64,000 nucleotides of DNA from Beta vulgaris subsp. vulgaris (taxonomy: Eukaryota > Streptophyta > Magnoliopsida > Caryophyllales > Amaranthaceae): assembly GCF_026745355.1 (NCBI RefSeq), contig NC_079203.1:36178875-36242874 (forward strand), written 5' to 3'. The notes below the pieces were generated by a model. The model saw nothing but the letters and a program-made list of their open reading frames with translations. It did no database searches and was not told where the DNA came from. This document shows, piece after piece, positions 33,496 through 46,100 of the stretch; the stretch's first letter is position 1, and each line of letters opens with the position of its first letter. The position numbers were made by a program, and so were the translations under genes.

Positions 33496-36398
33496 AATAA
33501 AAAAGAGAAATTACAAAAATTACTTTATCAGCTGATTACAAGTCATTTAGGTGCATTTTTAACGAAATTTCTCAATAGTTCTGGGTATTTAAAAATAACT
33601 CATAATTGGAGGTATTAAAATCGGACGGGCCAAAGTTTGGGTATTCTAACCCATTATTTCAAAATTTTAAACTCAAGTCGAAGAAGAATTTTTAATTCGA
33701 TTATATTATGAGTAAGTAGAGAATAGCTTGATAGGCAAAATCTAGTGAAGGAAGCTGAAAAGCACAGAGAGGGAAAGGAAAACCTAACTCAAGCGAAACC
33801 AAAATAAACTCTAAGCTAAGTGAACTCCTCGCATAGCCTCCAAGTCCTACTCTTTCTTACTACACAAGACTGAGGGTAATTGTCAACACACCCATATAGC
33901 AATTTAATATTCGACAGTCATTTCATAATATCAAGATAGTCTAAAGTAAATGCCACCTTGCAAGCTTGCACTATACGTAACTGCATTGAGATAAACTAAC
34001 ACAAAATATGTGTATCCTAACTAAGTACTAACATATTTAGGTAAAATCATCAATGAGGAAAAAAACTGTAATAAAAATTTATTTGGATCTTACTTGAAAG
34101 CATATTTGGAGGTTCTTAAGAAATTAGACATATTTGATGGTTTCTTCAAATTTCACAAATTTCAACTAGTCGCAAGTGACCATCAATACTGAGCTTCTAA
34201 TTAATTGTAGTTGTTGAATATCTGTAAATGATTAGTCAGTAAGCAAACAAAACACTTCAAGTCATCCCCGAAATGCGAAAAATAACATAATAACAGGAGA
34301 TAAGCTATAAATTTGTCCATTTCTTATGGAGGAACAAGATTCACTATGCTTTGCCTTGATTATGATGCATCAAACAGGATTGACTATTAAATTATCTACA
34401 TCTCATCCAATGTGAAGTTGTAGGATCTCATCAAAGGGGATCTCTAATGGAAACAACCCAGTTTCTTGTTCGAGGGTTAGGCCCTTTAGATATACCTACC
34501 AAGCCCCAGGTAGGAGCCTCTTTTGCAGCTAAAATAAACCATGGTACTGATATTGGTGTGGATAGACTATAAAAATAAGTCAAGAAAATTGAAATCCACT
34601 ACATAAATTTAGAAAATATTTAGAGTTCAAAATGTTCAAAGATTAGCCCCATATTGGAACAAAAAGTGTGGTCTAATATCTTAGAAATTGAAGTCCAGGA
34701 CACAATATTTGTGCCCATATTAGAGTAAAGACTATGGTAAAATGCTTCGAAGGGAGGCTAAATCCTCAAACTAGTTGGTATTTGAAGATGACATACAGAT
34801 TATCACAATCATGTCGAGGTTTCACAAAGTATAACATATAGAATATTTTGAGCTAGCAAAATCATCTAGTGTAAAGAATTTCTGAAGATAGAGGATACTT
34901 GCCTATCATATATTCACAATTTTAGAGCATTTGACGTTTTCACATACTTTAACTTGAAGTTTGAACAAAGAGATACAATCTTTTTCCATATTGAGAATAC
35001 TAATTGGTATGTTTCTCCATTTAGCATTGAGCTTAAGGAACGCATTGAGAATACTACTAACATCAAGTGAAATTTCAGCAATCATACAGGACTACTAACA
35101 TATCAACATATCAGAGAACCTAACACAACGATTAGACATGTAAAGTGAAAAGACTTCATCATGAATAGAGTCATACTATGCACGATCAGCTATAAGCTTT
35201 ATGAGCATGCCTCATCCGACTGTAGCTGTACCCGATCTCTCTAAGCTCGTTGTCCAATTGGATGTACTTGTTGCAGATAGGATCCTTAGAGAAAGTAAGA
35301 AGAGATTTTAGTCATCTAAGCTATAAAACATGGTGCATTGTCCTTCAATTCAACACGACCATTCTTCATCAAAAACTACATTGCAAATTTTTTACTAGCC
35401 ACCATCACCAAAAGGCATCCAAAAATGATCAGTTCGTTAATATAATTCAACAAATCATCCCTTGAATTCAGCTCCAAAACCTTTACATTCATCAATACCA
35501 ATTTCAAATTAAACTCACATTCAAGTTTCAATTATCATTAGAGCATCGAACAAAAATGTATCAACAGATTATCACAAAACCAGAAAAGATCATTTCAGAT
35601 TCCTTTGTAACGACAAATTATTGCTAAGAAGATACTCTAGTGCTAAACTCGAAACAAGATAGAAAAGCTGTGGATTTGTAAGGATATAAAGTAATAATTA
35701 GCATAAGCTAATCCATTCATTAATACCAAAACAAAATTTAGCTAAAAAAATTGAAAAAAAAATCATCAATCTCTATGACCAGATTATCGGAATCTGGAAA
35801 ATAGATCATTTCACATCTCTTGAATTATACTAATGTTTAAGAATTGAATAACAAAACTAACATAAATATATGGAAAATTGTAAAACCTTAAGATAGAGGA
35901 GAGAATAATTGATATTAAATGTGATTCCAACAATCTACCAACAAAGATGCTATTTTACAATGCTAAACAAGAACTAAAACTCTAGGATTGAAAATATGGA
36001 CAATTAGCCAAGGAAAGAAAAATTGACGCGGACAATACCTAATTTCAAGTTATTGTCCATCGAATATGTGAATGTGCGAATTCATATTCTCTCAATCAAG
36101 TGAGATACAATATATCACAAAACGATGCTTCTATTAGCACAAATAAGATTAGGTGACAAAGTTTCTAAACAAATGAACAAAAGAAAACCACCCCAAGTAA
36201 CATATAACATATGAAATTTTGAGATGTCCCTTTTGAACCCAATATCAAGAATAGCCATTCGCAATTCCTTTTTCCTATCAAATATATATGACCATATCAC
36301 ATCGTTGAATCCAAAATGATGTCACCAAATCCCTAAAAAAACTCCACCGTAGTAAAATTCTGAATAGAAAGCCTAATCTATTACACATGAATCGAATC
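33496..36398. other. Gene-poor stretch, possibly the inside of a CACTA element
   Basis: No intact gene. On the minus strand at about 35185-35290 there is an exon-like piece after a TTTCTCTAAG acceptor, reading DPICNKYIQLDNELREIGYS then RMRHAHKAYS. It looks coding but was not recognised. Because intron-bearing gene fragments in the same orientation follow at 36.4 and 38.6 kb, this may be another captured fragment. Confidence 0.35.
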
Positions 36399-36542
36399 CC
36401 TAAGAGAAGAAAGTTGTACGTTGAAAGGGTGATTCTTGATGAAAATGCACCCACTCTTGTGAATAGTACCTACATGATGTGGGAAAGTCTTTGAGGCTTT
36501 GACATGAGCCTTCGATTTGAACTGGTGTTCTTCGTCAGGCAT
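36381..36542 (-). pseudogene. Fragment of an eIF5A gene (first coding exon)
   Basis: On the minus strand from 36542 the frame starts MPDEEHQFKSKAHVKASKTF and continues PHHVGTIHKSGCIFIKNHPF. This matches the N-terminus of plant translation factor eIF5A (MSDEEH-F-SKA---SKT-PQ--GTIRK-G-IVIK-RPCKVVEVS). After NVQ the match ends. The lysine that becomes hypusine lies just beyond the conserved part and is not present, so no functional product is possible. A TTTTCTATTTTGTATAG acceptor-like sequence right before the ATG suggests a genomic fragment with a 5' UTR intron and not a processed copy. Confidence 0.75.
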
Positions 36543-37519
36543 GGCTATACAAAATAGAAAACACATTTTTTAAGAAAACATAGAAAACCTACCCTGTTGC
36601 CCAGAAGAGTAGCTTGGAATTAACATCTAGCTCTAAAAATTGTTGACAATCCTTGCTATACAAGAGGACTAATTAAAGTGATTAACTCAAAAAAAAAAAG
36701 AACTGCATTTATAAAAAAAAGATTCAAAATGAATTTAATTTTTAAAAAAACAATTCATGGATAATTGGGGGAGGGACTGACCTGATTCTTGAAAAAAATT
36801 AAGCTCCTCATACTTGCTTTTCAATCCCCAAAAAAGTAAGCCTAAAACAAAAACACACAAGGAAAAAAAAAAGCCCACAAAATAACGGATACATCAAACT
36901 GACATTTAGGAAATGAATCCCTGGAAATTGATTACATAAAAGGAAAGGAAATTTAATCAGTGCATGACAAAAAGGAGATTTAGAGAGAGAAAACCAAACC
37001 TCTTGCTTAGAGAAAGGAGCTTGCACTATATAATTTGTGGGATCTGTTGGAAAAGCAAGCAAAGGGCAGCTTGAAAGCATATGGAAAATTTTTCAATATA
37101 AGCTAAAACTGAAAAAAAATGAAAACAAACAATGATGATTTGAAGAGGACTACTAACTGACCTTGCAAATTCGGAATCAAAATAGGGAGGAGACTCGCAT
37201 TGTTGATTTTTCTAGGAGATCTTCTCAGGTGTTTACTCATCCTCAATTAAGCGTGTTTTAGCCAAAACCCTAAATGGAATTTCATGAATCATATTCATAA
37301 GCACTTAAACAAGATCACATGCATATACATTTAAGGATCACATAATAGTTTAGAATTAACCTTTGAAACGTCATTTCCACAAAGCTCTTCGAGATCCGGA
37401 GATAGAACCGCAACTGAGATTTATCTACTAGGTCCACCAATCCAGACTAACGCTCCACCAATGCTAGTTGGAAGGAATAAGGATTTTCTATTTCTTAGCG
37501 CAGTATTACGTTGCCGACT

Positions 37520-38580
37520 AATTTGGAGGCGATGGCGAAAACTGACAATTTGGGGATTTTCCGGCGAAACTTTGAGACCTAAGAAAGAAAGAATAACATC
37601 AACATCTTCATCATTTGCCTTGTTGTTGATGTTAAAATTATGATATCATTCATTGATGATCATTGTATATGATAATACTATATAGTAATTGTACAAGTAA
37701 AGAGACACATAAACAAGTTCAACTCAAACGTCGGAAAAAGTCATCACTTCATATGAGTTTGTTATTTCTAGTCTAGTACTCCCTCCGTTTCCTAAAGATT
37801 TTCCCTCTTTCCGTTTAAGGGTGTTTCCAAAATATCTTTCCTCTTTTGCTTTATTCCTTATTTGGCAAAACAAATTTCTCTATTTACCCTCTCATGTCAC
37901 TATCATATGGTCCACCATTACATTATTAATTCAATTTTACTCCCTTTCTCTCTCCTACTTTAACCCCTTTTTATTTGTTTATTTATCTTAACCCCTTTCT
38001 CTCTCCTACTTTACTCACACCATGCCCCACACAACTTGATTTTCCTTGGTACCTGTAGGAACAGTAAGTGGGAAGATCTTTAGGAAACGGATGGAGTACT
38101 ACATTGTGTTCCTCATCAGAAGAAAAAATCTCATTGCAACACTCTATCTTGTACAATTACTACATAGTAGTATTATATACAATTATCATCAAGACAGAGT
38201 GTATGTAATACTACTATGTAGTAATTATACTAGATAGAATATTACAATGAGATTTCTCTTGTGATAATTTTCCGACGTTTGAGTTGAACTTGTTTATTAC
38301 AATGAGATTTCTCTTGTGATAATTTTCCGACGTTTGAGTTGAACTTGTTTATTACAATGAGATTTCTCTTGTGATAATTTTCCGACGTTTGAGTTGAACT
38401 TGTTTATGTGTCTCTTCACTTTACTTGTACAATTACTACATAGTAGTATTATATACAATAATCATTAATGAATGGCATCATAATCCTAACATCAACAACA
38501 AGGAGAATTATGAAGATGTTGATGTTACTCATTATTTCTCGGGTCTCAAAATTTCGCCGGAAAATCACCAAACGATCACG
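37520..38580. repeat. Long inverted repeat with a MITE in its spacer and a 55-bp triplication
   Basis: The left arm about 37545-37745 (GGGATTTTCCGGCGAAACTT, ACATCAACATCTTCATCATT, AACAAGTTCAACTCAAACGT) is inverted in the right arm about 38380-38580. The right arm's inner side holds three exact 55-bp copies starting ATTACAATGAGATTTCTC, at 38241-38295, 38296-38350 and 38351-38405. Around 38118-38270 a smaller hairpin has arms with ACTACATAGTAGTATTA and its complement. The spacer also contains Stowaway copy 3. Confidence 0.8.
37779..38096 (+). mobile_element. Stowaway-like MITE, copy 3
   Basis: A 318-bp element CTCCCTCCGTTTCC...GGAAACGGATGGAG with TA at both flanks (37777-37778, 38097-38098). 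It is closely similar to copy 1 (3038-3354) over the full length, including the stretch around GGTACCTGTAGGAACAGTAAG. Confidence 0.9.
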
Positions 38581-38625
38581 TGTAACACAAAAGAAGCAAA
38601 GGAAAAAAAGACCTGAACTTAATCA

Positions 38626-38907
38626 TCATACATTCTCAGGATTTCTCATTCCCTTGAACAATAGATCCTCAATACTAGCATGCCAAATTTTAGCTCCGCG
38701 AAAATGAAGCTTAGTAATCTGTCACCAAAACGAACAAAAATCGAAAGTGTTAACATACATTTGAATTAATGAAAGCAAAGAATAACAATAACAATAAAAA
38801 TAACGAGAATCCAGGTAAGTAATTTACAGGATTTACAGCTTCCACGTTTCCTGTGAATGAGGCACCATCACACAACCGAATTTTCACTCTGTTCCAATTA
38901 TAGAAAT
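38626..38907 (-). pseudogene. Fragment of a pectin acetylesterase gene, two exons with intron
   Basis: Minus strand. Exon 38828-38907 (acceptor GATCCTTCAG, donor GTAAAT) reads [20 protein letters not shown] then VEAVNP. Exon 38626-38718 (acceptor TTGGTGACAG) reads ITKLHFRGAKIWHASIEDLL then FKGMRNPENV, followed by a stop. Together they match the plant pectin acetylesterase region [18 protein letters not shown] through NLHFRGAR-----EDLLAKGM-NAENA. This lies just before the family's GCSAGG catalytic-serine motif, which is lacking here. The retained 109-bp intron shows capture from genomic DNA. These enzymes remove acetyl groups from cell-wall pectin; this piece cannot. Confidence 0.8.
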
Positions 38908-39379
38908 CTGAAGGATCAATAATGTCTTAGTGGTTGATGAAGGTATAAATATTGACAATATAGGACTAACCTCCATATGAACCAACGAAATATTGATCCC
39001 AGTTCCATGTCCTCTATGTAAATGATATGCAGCACAGCACAACCACAATAAATCGCTCGAATCCCAACATTTCTCATTTCAACTACTTAAAATCACAGCA
39101 CAACCACTAAATCTAGTTTAATCAACTTCAATTACTGAATTCCACCAAGAACATTTCACAACCTTCAACTATAAACGACGTCTCAGTTCTCACATGCCAA
39201 AATGACCAAAGCCTCATCCAAACATCAACAAAATAAAAATAAAAAAAACAAAAAAAATACCCAAACTCAAATAAAAAAGTATGAACAATTCGCATTTCAA
39301 CTACTTCAAACACTTAACCAAGCTTAAAATCACAAGTACAACCAATAAATCTACCTCAAACAACTTCAATTAACTAACA

Positions 39380-39921
39380 TTTCTCCGAAAGAAAGCGCAG
39401 TTACCTCAGAGCGGACCCATCCATGAACGGCGGCGGAGAAGATTGAGGGAAGGAGGAAACACCAGCGACGAAGCGGCATACAACCACTGCAAAACTGGTG
39501 GTCGAGCGACGAAAACGAAAGGAGGAGAAGAGTGACGAAAACGAAAACGAAACGAGGTGGCGATCCACAGCCGAGGTCGGAGAGAGAGGGGCAGGGGCGT
39601 GAGTGAGAGAGGCGGGGATTCAGCTAGGGAAGTTTTAGGGTGTGGTGTGTGGTGTGAGTGCGGCGGGAATGAGCTTTAAGGGGGAGATGAGAAAGTGAAG
39701 GGTTGCTGTTGTTTAAAAACCGCAACCCTTCGTATGGAAGGGTTGTAATTTTTGGGCTAACGACAGCACTTTGTAATGAAGGGCTACGGTTTTTGGGTTA
39801 ATCGCACTCCTTTGTAACTAAGGGCTGCGTTTTTCAGATAATTGCAATTTTTTTTTGAGGGAACAGTGATCAGATAATTGCATCTCTTGAACTATAGCCT
39901 TTGGCTTTTTTTCTTATAGTG
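39380..39921 (-). mobile_element. CACTA terminus with subterminal repeats and leader-like exon
   Basis: On the minus strand the end reads CACTATAAGAAAAAAAGCC from 39921, a typical CACTA TIR, followed within 200 bases by repeated GGTTGTGGTTTTT/AAACCGCAACCCTT-type motifs. Next, about 39600-39700, comes a CT-rich sequence. At 39414-39590 a leader-like stretch ends CATGGATGGGTCCGCTCTGAG before a GTAACT donor. The gene fragments at 38.6-38.9 kb and 36.4 kb lie inside this terminus and in the same direction. The other terminus was not found, so the element's length is unknown. Confidence 0.65.
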
Positions 39922-39924
39922 ATC

Positions 39925-42590
39925 CATAATTTTAGTTTTTTATTAATTAATTCATTCCCTCGTATTTAATATTGTTATTTGCTCGGTTTAGTAAAACAGC
40001 TCTTTCCATCTGATTTAGGCTATGCTTAGTTGACCTTATTTTTGCTAATTTCAGATCTAATCAGATCAGATCAGATCAGATCAGATCAGATCAGAAAAAA
40101 TAAGTTCAGATCAGTTCAAATCACTATTAAATATCTTTCATTACATATTTAATATCTTTCATTACATATTTAAAAACTCATTATTACTATTAAATATCTT
40201 TCATTACATATTAGTAAAAATTATACTAATTGAATATTAATAAAATACTCATTGAGACGAATCAAACAAGATCCCACATGACTATATTTTTTCTTATATA
40301 TTGAGAAAAATCTAAAAGATTCTCTCTAATTGTGAATAGTGTCAAGGTTCTAAGGCTATGGCTATGTTCAGTTCACCTTATTTTTGCTTATTTCAGATCT
40401 GATCAGATCATATCATATCATATCAGAAAAAATAAGTTCAGATCATATCAGATTAGATCAGATCAGATCTGATCAGACCAGACCAGACCAGATCAGATCA
40501 GTTCAGATCAGATCAGATCATGCTTATATTTAAAAAACTCATTATTACTAATAAAATATCTTTCATTACATATTAGTAAAAATTATACTAATTGAATATT
40601 AATAAAATACTCATTGAGACGAATCAAAAAGACCCCACATGACTATATTTTTTCTTATATATTGAGAAAAATCTAAAAGATTCTCTCTAATTGTGAATAG
40701 TGTCAAGATTCTAAGTGAGAAAGATAAAAAAAAATACAAAGAGAGTATTATTATTTACTAGTATATTTGTTCAAAAGGATTATTATTGTTGTTGTTGTAC
40801 TTATTAATTATTAATATTGGTAATTATTATTAATCTTGTTGTTACCATTATAAATGTCATTGTTATCATTATGTTAAGTTATTTTGTTGTTATTAAATAA
40901 CAGAATATTAAGAACCACGTGTTAAGAACATAAGATTGACGCAAAAATAAGAAATATATATTATATGATAGCTCAAATACATGACAACGAAACTACTAAG
41001 TTCGGATTATATTTCAAAATAAGCTAAGTGTGAGATATAAATTATAAATTTAGATCCGGTACACCTCTTCCTATCGAATTCCAAATCTCTCTAGCTATTT
41101 GAAGTTGCACGCTATTTATTTCTATTATGCGCAAGTCATAGTTGTTTGTATATCTTATTTTATTTTATATGAAAAAAAAGAGTTGAATCTGCCGACTTCT
41201 CAAGTGTGAAACTTTTTTTTAAGGAAAAGTGTGAAACATTGTATAAGTGCTCTTATAAATTAATGACTTGAGTTATATAATTATTTTTAGTAATAATAAT
41301 TATTATGATTATAATTATTATTGTTGTTCTTAAATAATGATAATTATTATTATTATTATTATTATTATTAATAAAAGTTGTGTAAAAGTTTTAATAGAAA
41401 TAAAATGATAATAATAGTAATACTATAAAGAAGATCTTATAATGTATTGCATAATAATGAATTGCAAAGTAATAATATAATAGTAATAATATATTTTATA
41501 AAAGATAAGATCTTCTAAATCAGATCAGATCAGATCAGAAAAAATAAGTTCAGATCAGATCAGAAAAAATAAGTTCTGATCAGATCAGATTAGATAAGTT
41601 CAGATCAGAAAATTTCAGGTGAACTAAACATAGCCTATGTTCAGTTCACCTTATTTTTGCTTATTTCAGATCTAATTAGATCATATCAGATCAGATTAGA
41701 AAAAATAAGTTCAAATCAGATCAGATCAGAAAAAATAAGTTCAAATCATATCAGACCAGATCAGTTCAGATCAGATCATGCTTATATTTAAAAACTCATT
41801 ATTACTAGTGAGTATCTTTCATTACATATTAGTAAAAATTATACTAATTGAATTTTAATAAAATACTCATTGAGACGAATCAAGCAAGACCCCACATGAC
41901 TATATTTTTTCTTATATATTGAGAAAAATCTAAAAGATTCTCTCTAATTGTGAATAGTGTCAAGATTCTAAATGAGAAAGATAAAAAAAATACAAAGGGA
42001 GTATTATTATTTACTAGTACATTTGTTCAAAAGGATTATTATTATTGTTGTTGTACTTATTAATTATTAATATTGGTAATTATTAGTAATATTGCTGTTA
42101 CCATTATAAATGTCATTGAAATCATTATATTAAGTTATTTTATTGTTATTAAATAATAGAAAATCAAAAACCACGTGTTAAGAACATAAGATTGACGCAA
42201 AAATAAGAAATATATATAATATGATAGCTCAAATCCATGACAACGAAACTACTAAGTTCGGATTACATTTCAAAATAAGCTAAGTGTGAAATACAAATTA
42301 TAAATTTAGATTCGGTACACCTCTTCCTATCGAATTCCAAATCTCTCTAGCTATTTGAAGTTGCACGCTATTTATGTCTTTTATGCGCAAGTCATAGTTG
42401 TTTGTATATCTTATTTTATTTTATATGGAAAAAAAAGAGTTGAGTCTGCCGACTTCTCAAGTGTGACACATTTTTTTAAGGGAAAGTGTGAAATATTGTA
42501 TAAGTGCTCTTATAAATTAATGACTTGATTTATATAATTATTTTTAGTAATAATAATTATTATTATGATTATAATAATTATTGTTGTTCT

Positions 42591-42663
<73 letters not shown>

Positions 42664-43066
42664 ATAAAAGTTGTGTAAAAGTTGTAATAGAAATAAAATG
42701 ATAATAATAGTAATACTATAAAGAAGATCTTATAATGTATTGCATAATAATGAATTACAAAGTAATAATATAATAGTAATAATATATTTTATAAAAGATA
42801 AGATCTTGTAAATCAGATCAGTTCAGATCAGTTCAGATCAGATCAGATCATATCATATCAGAAAAAATAAGTTCAGATCAGATCAGATCAAATAAGTTCA
42901 TATCAGAAAATTTTAGGTGAACTAAACATAGCCTTAGTTAGTATAGTATTAGAATTTAGATATAATAACATAACTATCTCCCTGTGGAATCGACCCTGAC
43001 TGCCCTGACTACTAGCTAGTGGACCTTAGGTTAATTTTGATTAGGTGATACGACTTTAGCCTGTCA
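39925..43066 (+). repeat. LTR of Athila-like element 1, interrupted by Tourist-like insertions
   Basis: The outer parts (about 39930-40017 and 42937-43066) together resemble the downstream part of an Athila LTR, with TAATTCATTCCCTCGTATTT and CTCCCTGTGGAATCGACCC. It ends near 43066 just before a primer-binding site that reads TGACGCTGTTGTCGGGGA, three transitions away from the lineage's TGGCGCCGTTGCCGGGGA. The start of the LTR is lost or lies under the CACTA terminus. Confidence 0.65.
40018..42933. mobile_element. Cluster of nested/tandem Tourist-like (PIF/Harbinger) elements with GATCA arrays
   Basis: The outer copy starts GGCTATGCTTAGTTGACC at 40018. The cluster ends GGTGAACTAAACATAGCC at 42933, flanked by TTA on both sides (40015-40017, 42934-42936), the TWA target duplication of PIF/Harbinger. 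Two similar units of about 1.28 kb follow each other directly (40360-41635 and 41636-42933), preceded by a 340-bp truncated unit. Each unit carries (GATCA)n-type pentanucleotide arrays just inside both ends and a TAA/TTA microsatellite in the middle. No transposase is encoded. Confidence 0.75.
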
Positions 43067-43193
43067 AATTTTGACGCTGTTGTCGGGGAGACAATTTATT
43101 TTCATTTTATTTGAATTATAGTATTACACTGACTCATTCTAAAGATCGCATGTTCTTTGGAGCATCTCACGTTTGTTTTAGTGTTCTTGGTGT

Positions 43194-46100
43194 ATGAGCA
43201 GGAAATTAAAATCCCCGAATCTTATTCCATTTGATCCAGAGATTGAAAAGACTGCTCGTAGACTCAGAAAGAAAACTAAGCAAGCAAGGTTATCTGCAGG
43301 GACACCTTCCCAAAAGGCACCTTCTCCACCATTCTCACCACAATAAAATTTCCCCGTCACACTTTATTCTCTTAAAATGGGTGAGAATGTTACACGAACT
43401 GTAATACTCCGTATTTTTGGAGTTAATTCTTTATAATTAAGAAAATATAAAGAATATAATTAAAAGGTATTTTAGTATTATTTACAAAATATAATAATAG
43501 AATAATAATAATAATATGGTTCGGTTTAGTAATTTTGGAATTTTAAAAGATTAAAGCGAGTTTAGCTAGATCTAGATTTGCCACACAATAAATAGGAGAG
43601 AATAAGAAAAAAAACATAAATCAGAAACCCTAAACTCTTTAGTTTGTCAGCCGTTTCTCTTCTCTCCCTCAAAAAGAACTCTATCTCCTCCCTTTTCATC
43701 CTTCGACCCTTTTCCCCTCTCTTCTTCCCTGAACCGTCGACGAGGCTGGTGCGAGGTCGGAGTGAAGGCGGGTCGAGCATGCGAGTGTGTGCGAGTGAGC
43801 GAAGTCGAGGGTGAGGTCAACTTTGGTGTGCGACGCGAGGCTTCGAGGGAGTACATTTTGTGCGTGCGAGGTTGTCGACGAGGGTGCGAGCGAGGGCGTC
43901 GCGCCGAGCGAAGTGTTGTGCGTCGTCGTGTGCGAAGTGGTGGTGTGTTCGAGGACCTGTGCGACTGTTCGTGGGCTCGAGCGTGCGGTGCGAGCCAACA
44001 GTGTTCGCGTTCGAGCGTAGTTGTGCGAGGCTGGTGGCACGAAGGCTGGTACGAGTGTGGTGTGTGTGTTGTTGTGCAAACCAGCGAGGTGGTGGTGCGA
44101 GCAGCGTCCGAGGCTTTTGCGAATTCGTTGTACGACAAATCTGGTTGCGCGAGGCTAGTGGTGCGAGTGATTTGGGCGACGAACCTGGTTGTGCGCACGG
44201 GAGTGGTGCGCGAGTGCGGTGTTGTGCGCCGTTGCCGGAGATCAGTCGCCGAAGTTCGGTTGCCGGCGAGATTAAGGGGTATAAAACCTAATATGTATAT
44301 GATATTATATTAGTTTAATATTATATTCTGTTTTTATAATTAAGTTAAGTTGTAATTAATTAGTTTGTAATTCGAGTTAATTAGTAACTAATTAAGCTGT
44401 ATAATTAGTTTGAATTATTAATCTGATTTAAGTTGTATATCTGGTTTTAGGATTGTAATTAAGTAAGGTGGAAAGTAAAGAAATTATATTATTGTTATTA
44501 GTTGGAAGTATGACCTTGCTATGCGAACCTGATCTTGGATATTGGACATAAGACTTGATTGGACATATGACTTGAATGGATTGGGTAAAGATAATGGACT
44601 ATTACACTAACTAAAATAAGTTTGGTTCACTAACATTGACTCCCAAAAGACGCTAAACTCATTAGAATAGAAAAGAAAAAGAAGTTCATGAACAATGAGT
44701 TCAGCTATCGTTTATATTTCGAATTACTAAGTCGTTATAGTTAGTTACGTATTAGTTGATAATATTATCAAGGATGTAGCACTAAAGTGTTTACTTAATC
44801 GTTTAGGTCCCAATTTCATAAGTGGCACGTTTGGTTAATACAACGAAAATTCTCCTTTACAAGGTACGTACGCGTACCAGTTTAGTTGCAAGTACTAGTA
44901 TCATGATTAGGTTGCGATTTGTTCTATTGGAACCTAGAATCATGATAGGGAACGTTTTCATTGTTGAGATTGTTTGGTAACATATTTATGATTGGAAGTC
45001 GATATGTTCTATTGGAATGCGTAATTCTATCGTATTATGAACATGAGTATTGTATTTATATTAATCTGATCCATGATGTAACAAGAGTATTACAAGAGAA
45101 AAGATTTGGGTACTGTAACTAAGGAAACATGTTAAATTATTCTATGTTGCTGTGATATGAATGGACAGTATTAAAAGTGAATTATGGCAATAAGCTTGTA
45201 GTTGGACTCCCTACAAGTGATGAACAATGGGGGGGAGTGTGGGACTTGTCCTACACTCCTACGCAGGCCTACTGTGACGACAGTAGTGTCCTCATAGTTT
45301 TTGACAACTCAAGTAGGCAGAAGGTTCCGTACGATCTTGGGGGTATGCATCTTAAGGTGATGGTGTGAGACGGAACGAAACCGTATTTGCATTTCATCTA
45401 ATAGACCAAGTTTTCTATTAAGGATTAAGTAGCCTATATGATTCTAGTAAGATGACGGTGCCCGTTTGATGCCAACTAAATAAAGAGTAAAGGATGTAAC
45501 ATATTGTAGTATCATGTTTAGGATTGTTCATTATTGCTTTGTTCATGTTTATATGCATTCAATGGTTCATTATATACTCAGCATAGCTGATTGTGTGTTA
45601 TTATTGTTGACCTGTGATGAACCATTGATGCTACAATGGGGTGCAGACTAGGTGTACTGGTGCTGCTGCATGATACCGAGCATACGGGGGATAGTCTTTA
45701 GTATTTGAATCTTAAAGCATTTTAATTAAGTACCATAAGATTTACTATGATTACTTATTTGGTTTATGGTTTGAATAAAAGGGGTCGTTGATGATTCCCG
45801 AGTTGTAGTTACACTTTTATTTCCGCTGCATTTTAGTTTTCGAGACAATGGTTTAAGTTAAAATTTTTTCTATTTATGCCTTGCGTTTCATCGCGGCGGT
45901 AACACTCCCAAAGTCGATGCGACGTAGACGTGCATGGATTTTGGGGGTGTTACACAAACCTTCAGGGACTATGCACAACCATCCCTAACAATGTGCCACT
46001 GGGTGCGAATGACTACTATTGCTGCTATAAATTTTGAAATCAAGTCTCATTATCTGAATCTGGTTCAGAATAATCAGTTTGCTGGGTTACCATTTGAAGA

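Noticed and set aside
34592..34610. ATC-CACTACATAAATTTAG as the missing left end of the CACTA that ends at 39921
   Set aside because: The three-base flank would match (ATC), but the terminus differs after CACTA and no subterminal repeats follow.
43647..44313. Two 183-codon open frames on opposite strands
   Set aside because: They overlap in a GC-rich repetitive island within a solo LTR; low stop-codon frequency follows from composition, and arginine/cysteine-rich products match no family.
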